Positions 27,310-36,320 of a stretch of 64,000 nt of DNA are shown piece after piece. The position numbers and the translations under genes were made by a program. Each line of letters opens with the position of its first letter. The stretch's first letter is position 1. The stretch spans positions 1,420,554-1,484,553 of the forward strand of contig NZ_AZUQ01000001.1 of assembly GCF_000527155.1 (NCBI RefSeq), read 5' to 3'. Source of the stretch: Haloglycomyces albus DSM 45210. GTDB lineage: Bacteria; Actinomycetota; Actinomycetes; Mycobacteriales; Micromonosporaceae. The notes under the pieces are model-generated. The model made no database searches, was not told where the DNA came from, and was given only the letters and a program-made list of their open reading frames with translations.

Positions 27310-30300
27310 GCGCGATTTCCTCCCGAGCTCGGATTGGAATTGTGTCCAGTTTCACCCTTTTTGGGGTTAAATGAGGTATTCTCGGGAGATCGCGTGGGGC
27401 GCATGCTGTTCTGCTTGGTGCGCGGTGGCAGCCCCATCTCAATAGATCTGTCCACAGTAGCCCCATCGCTCTTCTGTGACGGTGGCTCACGACGGACCTC
27501 CGAACTGTCCTCAATGGCCCCATCAGAGTCCTCCGACTCGGATTCGCTCCCCTCGCGGTCGGAGGAACGCCGTAGATCGGCCCGATCCCGTCGGCGCAGC
27601 TCGGCATCCAACTCGGCGTCGGCTTCCTTCTCGAGCTCCTCCAAGACGTTCGTCCCGTCATAGCCGGGCGTGGAATCGGGATTCGGAGAGTCGCCGCCCT
27701 GAGTTTGCTCCTCGCGCTCCCGAGCGGCGGCATCGGAACGCACTCGCCCATCGGCGGCACGCTGCGGTCCATCGTCGCGCCCCTTGCCGTTCTTCTGGTT
27801 CCGACTTCCCGGAGTGGTGTCGAGGTAGTCGAGAAGCCCACGCACCCAACTGAAATCAGCCCGGATGCGCTGCACTCGCCCGTCTACGTCCCGCATCAGA
27901 AACTCACGATACGGCAAGCGACTGGATTTGTCAGCATCAATGGAACTGAGCGACGCCAAGACGTCCTCGTAGCCCACACCGGTCGGAACCCGCAACATCC
28001 GCAGGGCATCGGCCGCCACCTCGGCGTCTTCGGCGATACGACCGACGAACACGTTCGACACGAGGTTCTGGACGTCCAGACTCAAAATGTCATTGGGGTT
28101 CTGACTCGCCACCAAGGCCGACAGGTTCCACTTACGCGAATCCCGCGCCAGACGCACCAAGAACGAACGCCCCGAACGCCAACCCTCCATGAAGTGAGCC
28201 TCGTCCAGCCCCACGAGCTTTCGGCGATTGATATCGGTCCCGTACGCCCGCCGCACGGCCAAACGGTGCGCGGTGTGCAGCATCGGCAGGGCCAACGCCT
28301 CTTCGGCGCTCCAGTATTCGCGTTCGATGCCGAGATCAGGCAGACGCAGACCCGACATGGTGATCACCGTCAGAGCGGTGTCGTCGTCCAAAGCCCCCTC
28401 GGCGGGATTGCCGAAGAACAGCTTCGCCAACGGCATCTCGGCGGTGTCCAACAACAACGCCGCCAACTCGGCACCGTCGTCGCGGCGCTCGCCCTCGGCG
28501 TCTTGCAAGCATTCCACAATGTCTTCCAGCGCGCTGTCCTCCTCCGCCGGAACGTAGCGCGCCGCGTGACGCAACAGCCGCGCCGTGGACGCCTCCCGCG
28601 CCACCTGCGGCGGCAGCAGCATGGAACAGATGTCCTGCACCAACATGCGGCGCTCACTCCGAGCCCCCGAAACGGCGATCTCGTACTCCCGGTCGCCCTC
28701 GGCGGTGTCGGGATAGTGATCGCGGTTCGGGCTGGGAATCAACGCGTACGGGGCCAACGTCCCGTACTCCGAACCCGTCAGGTTCAACACCCGGCTGTAG
28801 GGCTTCATCTCCGGCATCTCGCACAGCTCCGCCAAGGGACCCGACGGATCGAGCAGCGTCACCTGCACCCCACGCCGTGCGGCGAGATAGCCCAACGCGC
28901 CCATCATGGTCGACTTACCACCACCGGGTTCGGCCACGAACACGCTCAGGCCCGACTTCTCCCGCACCTCCGTAGCGAAATGCAGGTCAAGAAACACCGG
29001 TCGGCGGCTCGTGCCACTGGTATTACCGATCAGATCCCCACGATGATCACCGATCGCACTGCCCGCCTGCGGAAGACCCGCCGCGAAGAGCTTCACCGGC
29101 ATCCGACGTACATAACCCGTCGACGCCAACGGCTCCCCCGGGATGAACTCCCGAGCCAGCCAATCCTGATTCTTCGGATGCTGCACGCTAATGCGCATGT
29201 CGCGCTGATAGGTCTGAATCAACGTCCGCGCGCGCTCCAGGCACTCCTCCTTCGTGGGAGCCGAAACGGCGATGCGGTGCCAACCGTGCGCACGGGCCGC
29301 CTCAATAGGCAGTCCCGTGGTCATCTCGTCTCCCACCACGAGCGCCCGCTCAGCCAGACGCTGCAACTCCGGAGGCGCATCGAGAGCATGCTCGTCATAG
29401 TCGTGCTGCTGGGAGCGAATCAGACGCAGGCGGTGGTCGAGATCCTTGAACGCCTCGCCCGCCCCGAGAATGTCGACCCGGCTACTGATCTCCAACGGCC
29501 AAGGACAGCGCTCGTGGAAATGCAGCCACGGCTCATGCCGCTGCGGAATCTCCAGCTCCTCCATACGACCGACCGTGACGATGGCGGTGTGAGTCTCTTC
29601 GCCGGTGAGGCGATTGACCAGCTTGACCGACGAGCCGTACGGAGAACGGTAGCGTTCGATCTGCTCGGTCAGCGCCAGAGTATCGCCGATCTCCCAATCG
29701 GAGCCGAGCCCGGACAGGTGCGCCGGAGGCTCCATACCCAACGCCACCGAACGGTAGATCAACCACTCGATCTGCTGCGTGGACGCACGACGGGCACGCA
29801 CCCCGAACGACCCCAGGATCTCGTCGAACTGCTGGCAGCGTTTCTCGACGCGCTCGCGTTCGCCCAAGGTGCTGCTGCGTCCGAACATACGCGACAGCTT
29901 GTCGCCCCACTGTTCGAAAAGACTACGGCGAGCAAAGGTAATACCGAGGTAGGTCTCGCCTTCCGAATGGCTCAACGAATGCAGATGCTGTTGGGCGGCG
30001 ACCAGGTGATCGCCCCAGGACGTTCCGCCCGGCACGCCCGGCAGTGGCGTCGGCGTGTTCTCATCGACCGTGCGCGCCCAGTCGGCGGCCGGGAACGGGC
30101 GGGTGGTGCGGCGCAGATGCAGGCGCATCCCCGCCAAAGACGCGTACTGTTCAGCGATGGCGGTGATGAGCGCTTCGCGTTCCAAATCGGGGCGGAACGA
30201 CCAACGCACCCCCGGAATCACATACCATGCCGTCACCGTTTGCGGAGTGAACACCACGTGCCCCGAGATCTCGGTCAGAGACAGCTCACGGTTCGGCGGT

Positions 30301-31205
30301 CGCTCGGAATCACGCTCGATCGGACGCGTGGCACGACGCGGCTTGGGTTGCTTTTCCTTGTCCTTTCGCTTGCGTTGCGACTTCGTCGCATCGTCGGTCT
30401 GCTCGACGGGAACCAGATCCGACGACGGATCGGCGGCGGGCGGCGGGACGGCCGACGCCTCCGTTTGGCTCACATGCGGCGGACGCGGCTGTGCGTTCAC
30501 TTGGTTATCGGTGACCGCTCGCAAGCGCTCTTCCACATCCGGGGGAAGCCCCCGATTCGCCTGTGGATAATTCACAATGTGCCCTGGGGAAAAATGCCCG
30601 TCCTGTGGATAACCGCCACTGGCCGAAGCCGAGTTATCCACAGGATGTGGCGGAGTCGGAGCCCAATTCGCATCAGCTCCACTTCCGGCACGTCTGTCTG
30701 AAACCCCGTTATTAACGCTGGTAGAAGCCGTGGGATCGCTCGGCGGCGGGGTGGTGTGACCAGACTGGGCGGGCATGCCCGAATTGTCCGCTGAGTTATC
30801 CACAGGGTGAGATACGACCTGTGGATAACTTGGCTGAGTCTGTGGATAACTTTTGCCATCCTGTGGATAACCCTGTGGAGAACTCGATCGACCCGAGTCC
30901 CTATCCCCACGTGTAACCCCACGATTCTGTGATCGTTCAGGCACTGACTGTGATGTTTGTTTCGCGGCTTCAGGGGGCGGCTGCTCGGCCCGAAACACCG
31001 CATCCACCAACGCCGTCGTATCGTCCAACTGATCCAAGGCCTTCGGCTGGCGGGCGCGTTCGCGCTCGCGAACCTTGGCGGGAGGGCGGGGAGCCGAGAA
31101 CTTGGCGACCGGCGCGGCGGTACCCGGATCGCCGGAGCGGTCAGCCCTTTCGGAGTCGGCGGATGCCGAGCCGTGGCCGGCGGCAGGACTCTGGTCGTCA
31201 CTCAT
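27306..31205 (-). CDS. VirB4-like conjugation ATPase with a long disordered N-terminus
   Basis: 1299 aa. Residues 1 to about 300 are low complexity with SYPQ and PVDNS repeats. A VirB4-type N-domain follows, then the P-loop VAEPGGGKSTMMGALG (near 760), Walker B LVGLDEAHF and the ALVASQNPNDIL sensor motif. A charged disordered tail ends the protein. It should energise assembly of the conjugation channel. The N-terminal coding region doubles as a cluster of DnaA-box nonamers (separate feature). The gene overlaps its neighbours by 4 nt. No second ATPase (VirD4-type coupling protein) is in the window. Confidence 0.85.
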   Translation of the reverse strand: MSDDQSPAAGHGSASADSERADRSGDPGTAAPVAKFSAPRPPAKVRERERARQPKALDQLDDTTALVDAVFRAEQPPPEAAKQTSQSVPERSQNRGVTRGDRDSGRSSSPQGYPQDGKSYPQTQPSYPQVVSHPVDNSADNSGMPAQSGHTTPPPSDPTASTSVNNGVSDRRAGSGADANWAPTPPHPVDNSASASGGYPQDGHFSPGHIVNYPQANRGLPPDVEERLRAVTDNQVNAQPRPPHVSQTEASAVPPPAADPSSDLVPVEQTDDATKSQRKRKDKEKQPKPRRATRPIERDSERPPNRELSLTEISGHVVFTPQTVTAWYVIPGVRWSFRPDLEREALITAIAEQYASLAGMRLHLRRTTRPFPAADWARTVDENTPTPLPGVPGGTSWGDHLVAAQQHLHSLSHSEGETYLGITFARRSLFEQWGDKLSRMFGRSSTLGERERVEKRCQQFDEILGSFGVRARRASTQQIEWLIYRSVALGMEPPAHLSGLGSDWEIGDTLALTEQIERYRSPYGSSVKLVNRLTGEETHTAIVTVGRMEELEIPQRHEPWLHFHERCPWPLEISSRVDILGAGEAFKDLDHRLRLIRSQQHDYDEHALDAPPELQRLAERALVVGDEMTTGLPIEAARAHGWHRIAVSAPTKEECLERARTLIQTYQRDMRISVQHPKNQDWLAREFIPGEPLASTGYVRRMPVKLFAAGLPQAGSAIGDHRGDLIGNTSGTSRRPVFLDLHFATEVREKSGLSVFVAEPGGGKSTMMGALGYLAARRGVQVTLLDPSGPLAELCEMPEMKPYSRVLNLTGSEYGTLAPYALIPSPNRDHYPDTAEGDREYEIAVSGARSERRMLVQDICSMLLPPQVAREASTARLLRHAARYVPAEEDSALEDIVECLQDAEGERRDDGAELAALLLDTAEMPLAKLFFGNPAEGALDDDTALTVITMSGLRLPDLGIEREYWSAEEALALPMLHTAHRLAVRRAYGTDINRRKLVGLDEAHFMEGWRSGRSFLVRLARDSRKWNLSALVASQNPNDILSLDVQNLVSNVFVGRIAEDAEVAADALRMLRVPTGVGYEDVLASLSSIDADKSSRLPYREFLMRDVDGRVQRIRADFSWVRGLLDYLDTTPGSRNQKNGKGRDDGPQRAADGRVRSDAAAREREEQTQGGDSPNPDSTPGYDGTNVLEELEKEADAELDAELRRRDRADLRRSSDREGSESESEDSDGAIEDSSEVRREPPSQKSDGATVDRSIEMGLPPRTKQNSMRPTRSPENTSFNPKKGETGHNSNPSSGGNRA
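30562..30882. promoter_or_regulatory. Cluster of seven perfect DnaA-box nonamers inside the VirB4-like gene
   Basis: TTATCCACA or its complement TGTGGATAA occurs at 30562, 30604, 30634, 30796, 30820, 30841 and 30862, with a one-mismatch copy at 30874. Orientation is mixed (30634 and 30796 are opposite to the rest). In the protein one orientation reads S-Y-P-Q and the other P-V-D-N-S, so the DNA word is conserved while the peptide differs. That points to selection on DNA. It could be a replication origin, a DnaA-titrating locus or a DnaA-controlled element. Confidence 0.75.
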
Positions 31206-31762
31206 CGGGCACTCCCATTAGGTTGACTGACAATATTTCTTCCCCGAAGATCACGTTGCGTACGCACATGCGCCCGGTTGGCCATGGGCGACGCCTGGAG
31301 CGGATGTCGCCGCCGACGTTGTCGTTGCCTATGCGCTTCCAGGTGTTCGGCGGCCACGGACGGTTCCACCACCAAGGGCCGCAGTCGTACCTTGCGGGCG
31401 GTGAACGAGGGCAGGGGAGTCGTTTCGGCGGCGTCGCGGGAGCGTCGCCAGTCGGTCAGGGCGGTGCGAATGACCGCACGGGCAGGGCGGTCGGAGTCGA
31501 CGAACTTGAAGATCACCGAGGTGGCAACGAGGGAGAGGGCGATCTCGATGGACGGGAACAGGTCGACCGTGCCGGTGATCAGCCAGCGCAGAAGCATCAA
31601 GGTGGCCAGAAGCAGCGCGAAGACCCCGTACTGGGCGTACGGGAGATGGAACGGGAGGGTGTATCCCGGCGGCCCGAGGTAGAGCAGTCGGGCGCGATAA
31701 ATGTCGTCATCGGTGCGCAGCTTCATCGCGGGGGTGGTTCCTCCATTCTGGATGTCGGTCAC
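31202..31762 (-). CDS. Small inner-membrane T4SS component (VirB3/PrgI-like)
   Basis: 186 aa with two adjacent membrane helices (YGVFALLLATLMLLRWLI and FPSIEIALSLVATSVIFKF, about 45-85) and a basic cytoplasmic C-half. Size, topology and position between the pilin-like and VirB4-like genes fit VirB3/PrgI-like proteins. Its stop overlaps the VirB4-like start (ATGA). Assignment is by topology and gene order. Confidence 0.65.
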   Translation of the reverse strand: MTDIQNGGTTPAMKLRTDDDIYRARLLYLGPPGYTLPFHLPYAQYGVFALLLATLMLLRWLITGTVDLFPSIEIALSLVATSVIFKFVDSDRPARAVIRTALTDWRRSRDAAETTPLPSFTARKVRLRPLVVEPSVAAEHLEAHRQRQRRRRHPLQASPMANRAHVRTQRDLRGRNIVSQPNGSAR

Positions 31763-31913
31763 GTTATCGGCGAATGTCGGGCATTGTGGAGAGGTTGGTC
31801 CGCGTTTTCCTGGGCGGGCGACACGCGAGGCGATCAGCCGCCCCGAGTGGCCCCCGAATGCTTAATGACAATCATTTCCATACCGTAACCGGCTTCGAGG
31901 GTCGCGGTACGGC

Positions 31914-32222
31914 CTACTCGCCGGATTCATCGCCGCCTTCGGTGAACATGACATCCACAAGAGACCCACCGAAGGCGATCAACAACCCGGCACCCGCAAT
32001 GAAGGCAATGCCGAGGATCGCGATCGTGGAGGACGTAAGGACTCGGCTGACCTCACCTTTATTGGCGCGGGCGATGAAGATGATTCCCAGGATGGCAAGA
32101 AGGATCGGGGCGATCTTGGACAGGAAGAAGCCGATGATGCCGCTGGTATCGAGTTCGGCTTCTTCTCCGTCTTGTGCTAGCAGCTGGGCTTCGGTAGCCG
32201 CGAGCCACAGGGTCTCTTTCAT
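31914..32222 (-). CDS. VirB2/TrbC-like pilin or small channel subunit
   Basis: 102 aa from ATG 32222 (MKETLWLAATEAQ), preceded by AGGAC; upstream in-frame ATGs lack a good site. An acidic start is followed by two hydrophobic helices (IIGFFLSKIAPILLAILGII and TIAILGIAFIAGAGLLIAFG) joined by a short basic loop (RANKGEVSR), the pattern of VirB2-type pilins. It is the first gene of the T4SS-like operon and probably the most abundant product. Confidence 0.68.
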   Translation of the reverse strand: MKETLWLAATEAQLLAQDGEEAELDTSGIIGFFLSKIAPILLAILGIIFIARANKGEVSRVLTSSTIAILGIAFIAGAGLLIAFGGSLVDVMFTEGGDESGE

Positions 32223-32808
32223 CTGGCAGGTCCTGTTCCATGACATTGCTAGAGGAATACTTATGGGCACTCGCAATAGCGAAGAATGTTCAATTATGCT
32301 TTGTTTCCAAGTGCGGTTGACACCTTACTAACATCATAAGGCTCCCTCACTCGATAAGTCACCATCGTTGCCGACTAAAGCTGTGACACTGTCGCGTCTC
32401 GTAGTCACCTCGCTTGAAATTGTAGGCGTGTCGGCAATCCGACAACCGCCTGTCTCACAAGGCAAGAGAATGCCGTTCATATTACCGAGCGACGGGTGCT
32501 GTACTCGTCACAACACCATGGTATAGCGAAATGTCAATGGGCAAAAGTAGGCGTTGGGCGGGAGTGCTGTCCTCCTGGTAAGGACCTCGACCTCGGTTCC
32601 CTGCGTATGTGAGTGGTCGATGGTTCAGGGTGCGACAATCACGGTTTGGGGCTGGGAGGTAGCGGCGTGATGAGGCGACATTGTTTGGGGTGCGTTGCGA
32701 ATTAGGGCTCAGCTATGTGGATTCAGCGACCGAAGACGTTTAGATTGATTGTCTAATGCTGGGGCACAAAGGGTTCTTTCGTGTCCCCGGCGTATGTGGT
32801 TTGCAGGA
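32223..32808. other. Intergenic region upstream of the T4SS operon
   Basis: About 590 bp between divergent transcription units with no credible ORF. It must hold the T4SS operon promoter on the minus strand. A short hairpin GTCGGcaatCCGAC is near 32431. No relaxase nick-site motif was recognised. Confidence 0.5.
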
Positions 32809-32837
32809 GTATGCAACCATGTAGTAACAAATAGTTC
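32809..32837 (+). promoter_or_regulatory. Conserved 29-bp block before the right partner gene
   Basis: It begins GTATGCAACCATGTAG and ends AACAAATAGTTC, with three differences from the block at 21920-21948 (opposite strand). It lies about 50 bp before the ATG at 32888. Confidence 0.45.
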
Positions 32838-32887
32838 GTCAACGTGTACGTTATAGAGCCAAGTCCAAGTGCCCCCTAGGATTTGAT

Positions 32888-33394
32888 ATGACCGATCACC
32901 CCGAAGATTACGACCCCAATTTTGACGAGGGAGTCACCCTGCCGGGTGGGCTGACCATTGTTCCGTCCCGGACCTCCAAAGGAGTCGCGTTCTACCAAAA
33001 CGGCGAGCGCATCATCCACTTTGATGAGGATGCCCTCGACGAATTCGCCTTGCGTTTCGACAGCTCGCTTACCGAGTTTCTCGAAATCATCTCCAAGATG
33101 GATTCGGGTAATTCTTATGAGGGTCCAAAGTTCGACTCCAACGGAAACGGCTATGTCGAAACAATGGTTCGACACCGTGGCGACGATCCCGCCTTCGGCG
33201 ACTTCGATGATGCGATTGACGTCCGTAATTCGATCCACAACAACGTTTACCAGCCACGTTCGGCACAACTAAAGCAGATCAGCCAGGCGGGTGGCGAGAC
33301 CATATCGCAGGCGGAGACGGCTCGCGATCGGTATATCGACGCCGACGACAGTGCTAACGCCAAGCTCAAGAGCGTTATGGACGAATTCGATTAA
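32888..33394 (+). CDS. 168-aa T7SS partner protein with YxxxD motif, right copy
   Basis: 168 aa. It is closely similar to the left copy, with long identical runs such as IISKMDSGNSYEGPKFDSNG. The helix ARDRYIDADDSANAKLK holds the YxxxD motif. A probable dimer partner of the WXG protein 23 nt downstream. Ribosome site near AGGATTTGAT just before the ATG. Confidence 0.75.
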   Translation: MTDHPEDYDPNFDEGVTLPGGLTIVPSRTSKGVAFYQNGERIIHFDEDALDEFALRFDSSLTEFLEIISKMDSGNSYEGPKFDSNGNGYVETMVRHRGDDPAFGDFDDAIDVRNSIHNNVYQPRSAQLKQISQAGGETISQAETARDRYIDADDSANAKLKSVMDEFD

Positions 33395-33417
33395 CACTCT
33401 GGGAAGGAGCTGCTCCG

Positions 33418-34770
33418 ATGTCTGGTGAAGATCGTGGATTTGACCATTATCGTTACAACTTCACCCATGAAGAGTTGTGGGAACAGTTCGCCACCTCCGA
33501 CCCTGACTCGCTTGCCTTTGCGGGTGACTTTTACGCCCATAAAGGTGAAGGTCTTGAAGCGTTGGCAAACGAATCCAAACACCACACCGATAATCTCATG
33601 GACTTCTGGACGGGACCGGCAGCCGACCGGTTCGCGGCCAAGGTTTATGAGCTGAAGGATTACCTGGAAGAACAAGGCCTCGATCTTAAACTTATAGGTC
33701 GACGACAGTTTGCCGAGTCTCGTAAGGCTCTGGAGCAAGCGTGGGATCAGGTTAAGCAGGAAGGCGACTACGGTGAGTTTGGGTTGAATCCGGCCTACAA
33801 CCTGACGTTTGACGAGTGGTGCGAATACCATCATGGGGAGAATTTCCTTTCCAAGGACGGTTTCAAGCAGTCCAAGGAAAAGGCACGCTATGAGGCGTAT
33901 AAAGCCGAACGTTTCGACCAGTTCGCTCAGGTCGTCGCTGATCTAGCCGATACTTATGCTCAATCACGCGAACAATTCGATAATTTGCCACCTCCGCCGC
34001 CTCCTCCGGGGCTGAACGACGATGGAAATTTGTCGCCGCAGGGGTCGGGGGTGACCGCTTCGCGTCAACCGATCACCGAATCGACACCAGACCAAACACC
34101 GCATACTTCTGAGGGGTATGGTACTCCTGATGATAGTGTGTCTCAAAGTAATCCGCTCCCGTGGGATGAGGATGACGGTGATGAGTTTGTAGCCTGGGAG
34201 CCGGATAGTTACGACGATCTGGACACCGGCCCGGGAGCCGGGCTTGCCTCCAACCGTGCCCCTGTGCCACAACAAGGATTGTTCGGTAACACCATCACCC
34301 CACATGCGCCAACCGGATCGGTAGGGGCCACTCTTCCGACCGGGACCGATACCCCCACGGCGAATACTGCGGCCACTCAACCGGCTGGTAACGGCTCGTC
34401 TAACAGCCGCTCCGGCCCCGGCGGAACAACACGCACCACCGGAGGTATACCAGGAAATCAAAGCACCCCCTCCGGTCGAACACAACCACCTGGTGGAATG
34501 GGGCGCACGCCTACCACCGGAGGCGGTAAGACACTCTCCCCGGACACTTCGGAGGATAAGGACCCGCGGTCACGTCGAGGACGCCCGAAACCGTTCAACC
34601 GTCTTCCCCGAGACACTAGTGCCACGACAACGGCTGGCAGCACAACGGCCACTCACGACAGCGACGACGGCTCCGAAGCAACCGATAACCGGAGAAAACG
34701 CCGCCTACAACTGTTTGAAGACCACTTTGACTTCAACGTCTACCTCAACCCTGAGGAATACGACGACTAA
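33418..34770 (+). CDS. WXG-motif T7SS substrate with Pro/Thr-rich region, right copy
   Basis: 450 aa. WXG turn FWTGPAADRFAAKVYELK, conserved LNPAYNLTFDEWC segment and PPPPPPG break as in the left copy. The Pro/Thr/Gly-rich middle has diverged (for example RTTGGIPGNQSTPSG), while the final tail with RLQLFEDHFDFNVYLNPEE is unchanged. The invariant tail suggests a binding site for a shared partner or the secretion ATPase. It is convergent with the right mycosin. Confidence 0.78.
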   Translation: MSGEDRGFDHYRYNFTHEELWEQFATSDPDSLAFAGDFYAHKGEGLEALANESKHHTDNLMDFWTGPAADRFAAKVYELKDYLEEQGLDLKLIGRRQFAESRKALEQAWDQVKQEGDYGEFGLNPAYNLTFDEWCEYHHGENFLSKDGFKQSKEKARYEAYKAERFDQFAQVVADLADTYAQSREQFDNLPPPPPPPGLNDDGNLSPQGSGVTASRQPITESTPDQTPHTSEGYGTPDDSVSQSNPLPWDEDDGDEFVAWEPDSYDDLDTGPGAGLASNRAPVPQQGLFGNTITPHAPTGSVGATLPTGTDTPTANTAATQPAGNGSSNSRSGPGGTTRTTGGIPGNQSTPSGRTQPPGGMGRTPTTGGGKTLSPDTSEDKDPRSRRGRPKPFNRLPRDTSATTTAGSTTATHDSDDGSEATDNRRKRRLQLFEDHFDFNVYLNPEEYDD

Positions 34771-34925
34771 ACACCAACCAACACCAATACGACACGATGT
34801 CACCAGCGCTGGCTCGAGCAGTGGGAACGGAGTCGAAATAACCAAACGATGCTGGCCCCACCACAGCGCGGCTAGGTGGCGTCCACTCACCCCGGCTGAC
34901 GCCCTTCGAGCCAACAGAGTAGTGG

Positions 34926-36245
34926 CTACTGGGGTCTCTGAGCCTCACCGGTTCTAACAGGGCTAGAACCGGGACGGTTGCGGTGTTGCCGGCGCACCAA
35001 CACCACCGTAACGATCACCCCGCCAAGTACCACCAAACCGGCAGCGCCCACCAACAACGCCAATGACTGGCTACCGGCCGACTCAGATCCACCAGTAGAG
35101 TCCACATCGTCAGAACCTGAATCCGACTCCGGAGTAGCTTCATTGTCGGGCTCAGGAGCATCGACTAGGGGGCTGTCCGCCAACGCCTCAGCCGCATATT
35201 CCTCACTGGCCCCTTGCTCCCCCAAAGGATAGCCCAACGGGTTGGACTCCATGCCACTAATATCACTCTCAATAGCAGCCTGAACATCAACAATGCCAAA
35301 ACCCAGCTCTTCGGAGCGCTTACTATCGGCACCGGATGCGGTGTCTATCAAACGTTGAATAATATCGTTTCCCGTCAGGCTCGGATCCGACGATTTCACC
35401 AATGCCGCAGCACCTGCTACAGCAGGCGTTGCGAGAGAAGTACCCTCGCAGTCTTCGTATAGATCCTCCGCAGTGACTTCCGGGGCCCAGTCTGAACGTT
35501 CCTCAAACGATTGAGATGTCAGGCAAGTGCGGGCCGCCGCCGGTGCCGCAAGATCCACTTCCGGGCCCGTGGTGGAATACTGCCAGGGCTCGCTGTTGCG
35601 GTTGGAACCGCTGACGGTGACCACTCCCGGAGCGGCAGCAGGTTCGGGGACTGCCATGCCGGGGTCGTTTCCAGCGGCAGCGACCACTACGACGCCCTGG
35701 TCCATTGCGTATTGCAGGGCTTTACGTTCCCGTTCTTCCGGTCCTCCCGATAGGCCCGATGCCACCGCTATAACGTCGGCTCCTTCTTCCACTGCGTAAT
35801 ACAGTGCATCTCGAAACGAGCGCGAGTTTCGATTACCCGGCATCCCCAACAACGCATCTGAAGGGGTCCATACCGCTATGGGGAGAACGGTTACCTCAGG
35901 AGCTACAGCAAACAGAGCTCCCACCAAAAACGTTCCGTGATCGGCGGCACGCGTTCGCGCGGTGTAGTCCGGTGCGACGGCATCGATGCCGTCGCGGATG
36001 TCCTTGTTTTCAAAGAGTGGGTGCTGACCTAGTCCGTCGTCGATGACGGCGACCGTCGTGTCGGCACCTTTGGTGGTATTCCAGGCTTTGTCGGCGTTGA
36101 TTTGGTCGACTACCCACCGGTTGCCGTCTTCGAATGGTGCTGTTTGCGCTGTTCCTTGACTGGACCACGCCATCAACATGACTAGTGTCAGCAGGGCAAC
36201 CATGAGTCGAACCGCTCGGTTCGCTGTGCCAGGCGAATCGTTCAT
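34926..36245 (-). CDS. Type VII secretion mycosin (S8 subtilisin-like protease), right copy
   Basis: 439 aa. The signal peptide ends near GTAQTAP. The triad is complete: Asp in AVIDDG (about 68), His in ADHGTF (about 103) and Ser in GTSLATP (about 268). The membrane helix LLVGAAGLVVLGGVIVTVVL lies near 400, followed by a basic tail. It is strongly similar to 18499-19830 but with GTSL instead of GTSY at the active-site Ser and a different linker, so the two may prefer different substrates. Confidence 0.9.
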   Translation of the reverse strand: MNDSPGTANRAVRLMVALLTLVMLMAWSSQGTAQTAPFEDGNRWVVDQINADKAWNTTKGADTTVAVIDDGLGQHPLFENKDIRDGIDAVAPDYTARTRAADHGTFLVGALFAVAPEVTVLPIAVWTPSDALLGMPGNRNSRSFRDALYYAVEEGADVIAVASGLSGGPEERERKALQYAMDQGVVVVAAAGNDPGMAVPEPAAAPGVVTVSGSNRNSEPWQYSTTGPEVDLAAPAAARTCLTSQSFEERSDWAPEVTAEDLYEDCEGTSLATPAVAGAAALVKSSDPSLTGNDIIQRLIDTASGADSKRSEELGFGIVDVQAAIESDISGMESNPLGYPLGEQGASEEYAAEALADSPLVDAPEPDNEATPESDSGSDDVDSTGGSESAGSQSLALLVGAAGLVVLGGVIVTVVLVRRQHRNRPGSSPVRTGEAQRPQ

Positions 36246-36272
36246 TTCTGGGTGTCCTTACACAACGTTCTG

Positions 36273-36320
36273 CATGGGGGACTGGTAAACACAACCATAG
36301 CGAATCGTCACTATCCGCAA
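36273..36320 (-). promoter_or_regulatory. Conserved promoter/operator block before the right mycosin
   Basis: Counterpart of 18427-18474 on the opposite strand, with the palindrome ATAGTGA-N4-TCGCTAT and AGTCCCCCATG retained. Confidence 0.5.

Larger units (their letters stand above)
32809..36320 (-). repeat. Right arm of the 3.5-kb imperfect inverted repeat
   Basis: Reverse-oriented counterpart of 18427-21948, with the same three genes and promoter blocks. The partner genes are equal in length (507 bp). The WXG genes share N-terminal and C-terminal parts but differ in the Pro/Thr-rich middle. The mycosins differ mainly in the linker. Confidence 0.75.

Noticed and set aside
27705-30701. 998-aa open frame on the plus strand
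   Set aside because: It is the exact antisense shadow of the VirB4-like gene; the product is Arg/His-rich with no domain, while the minus strand shows a P-loop and Walker B.
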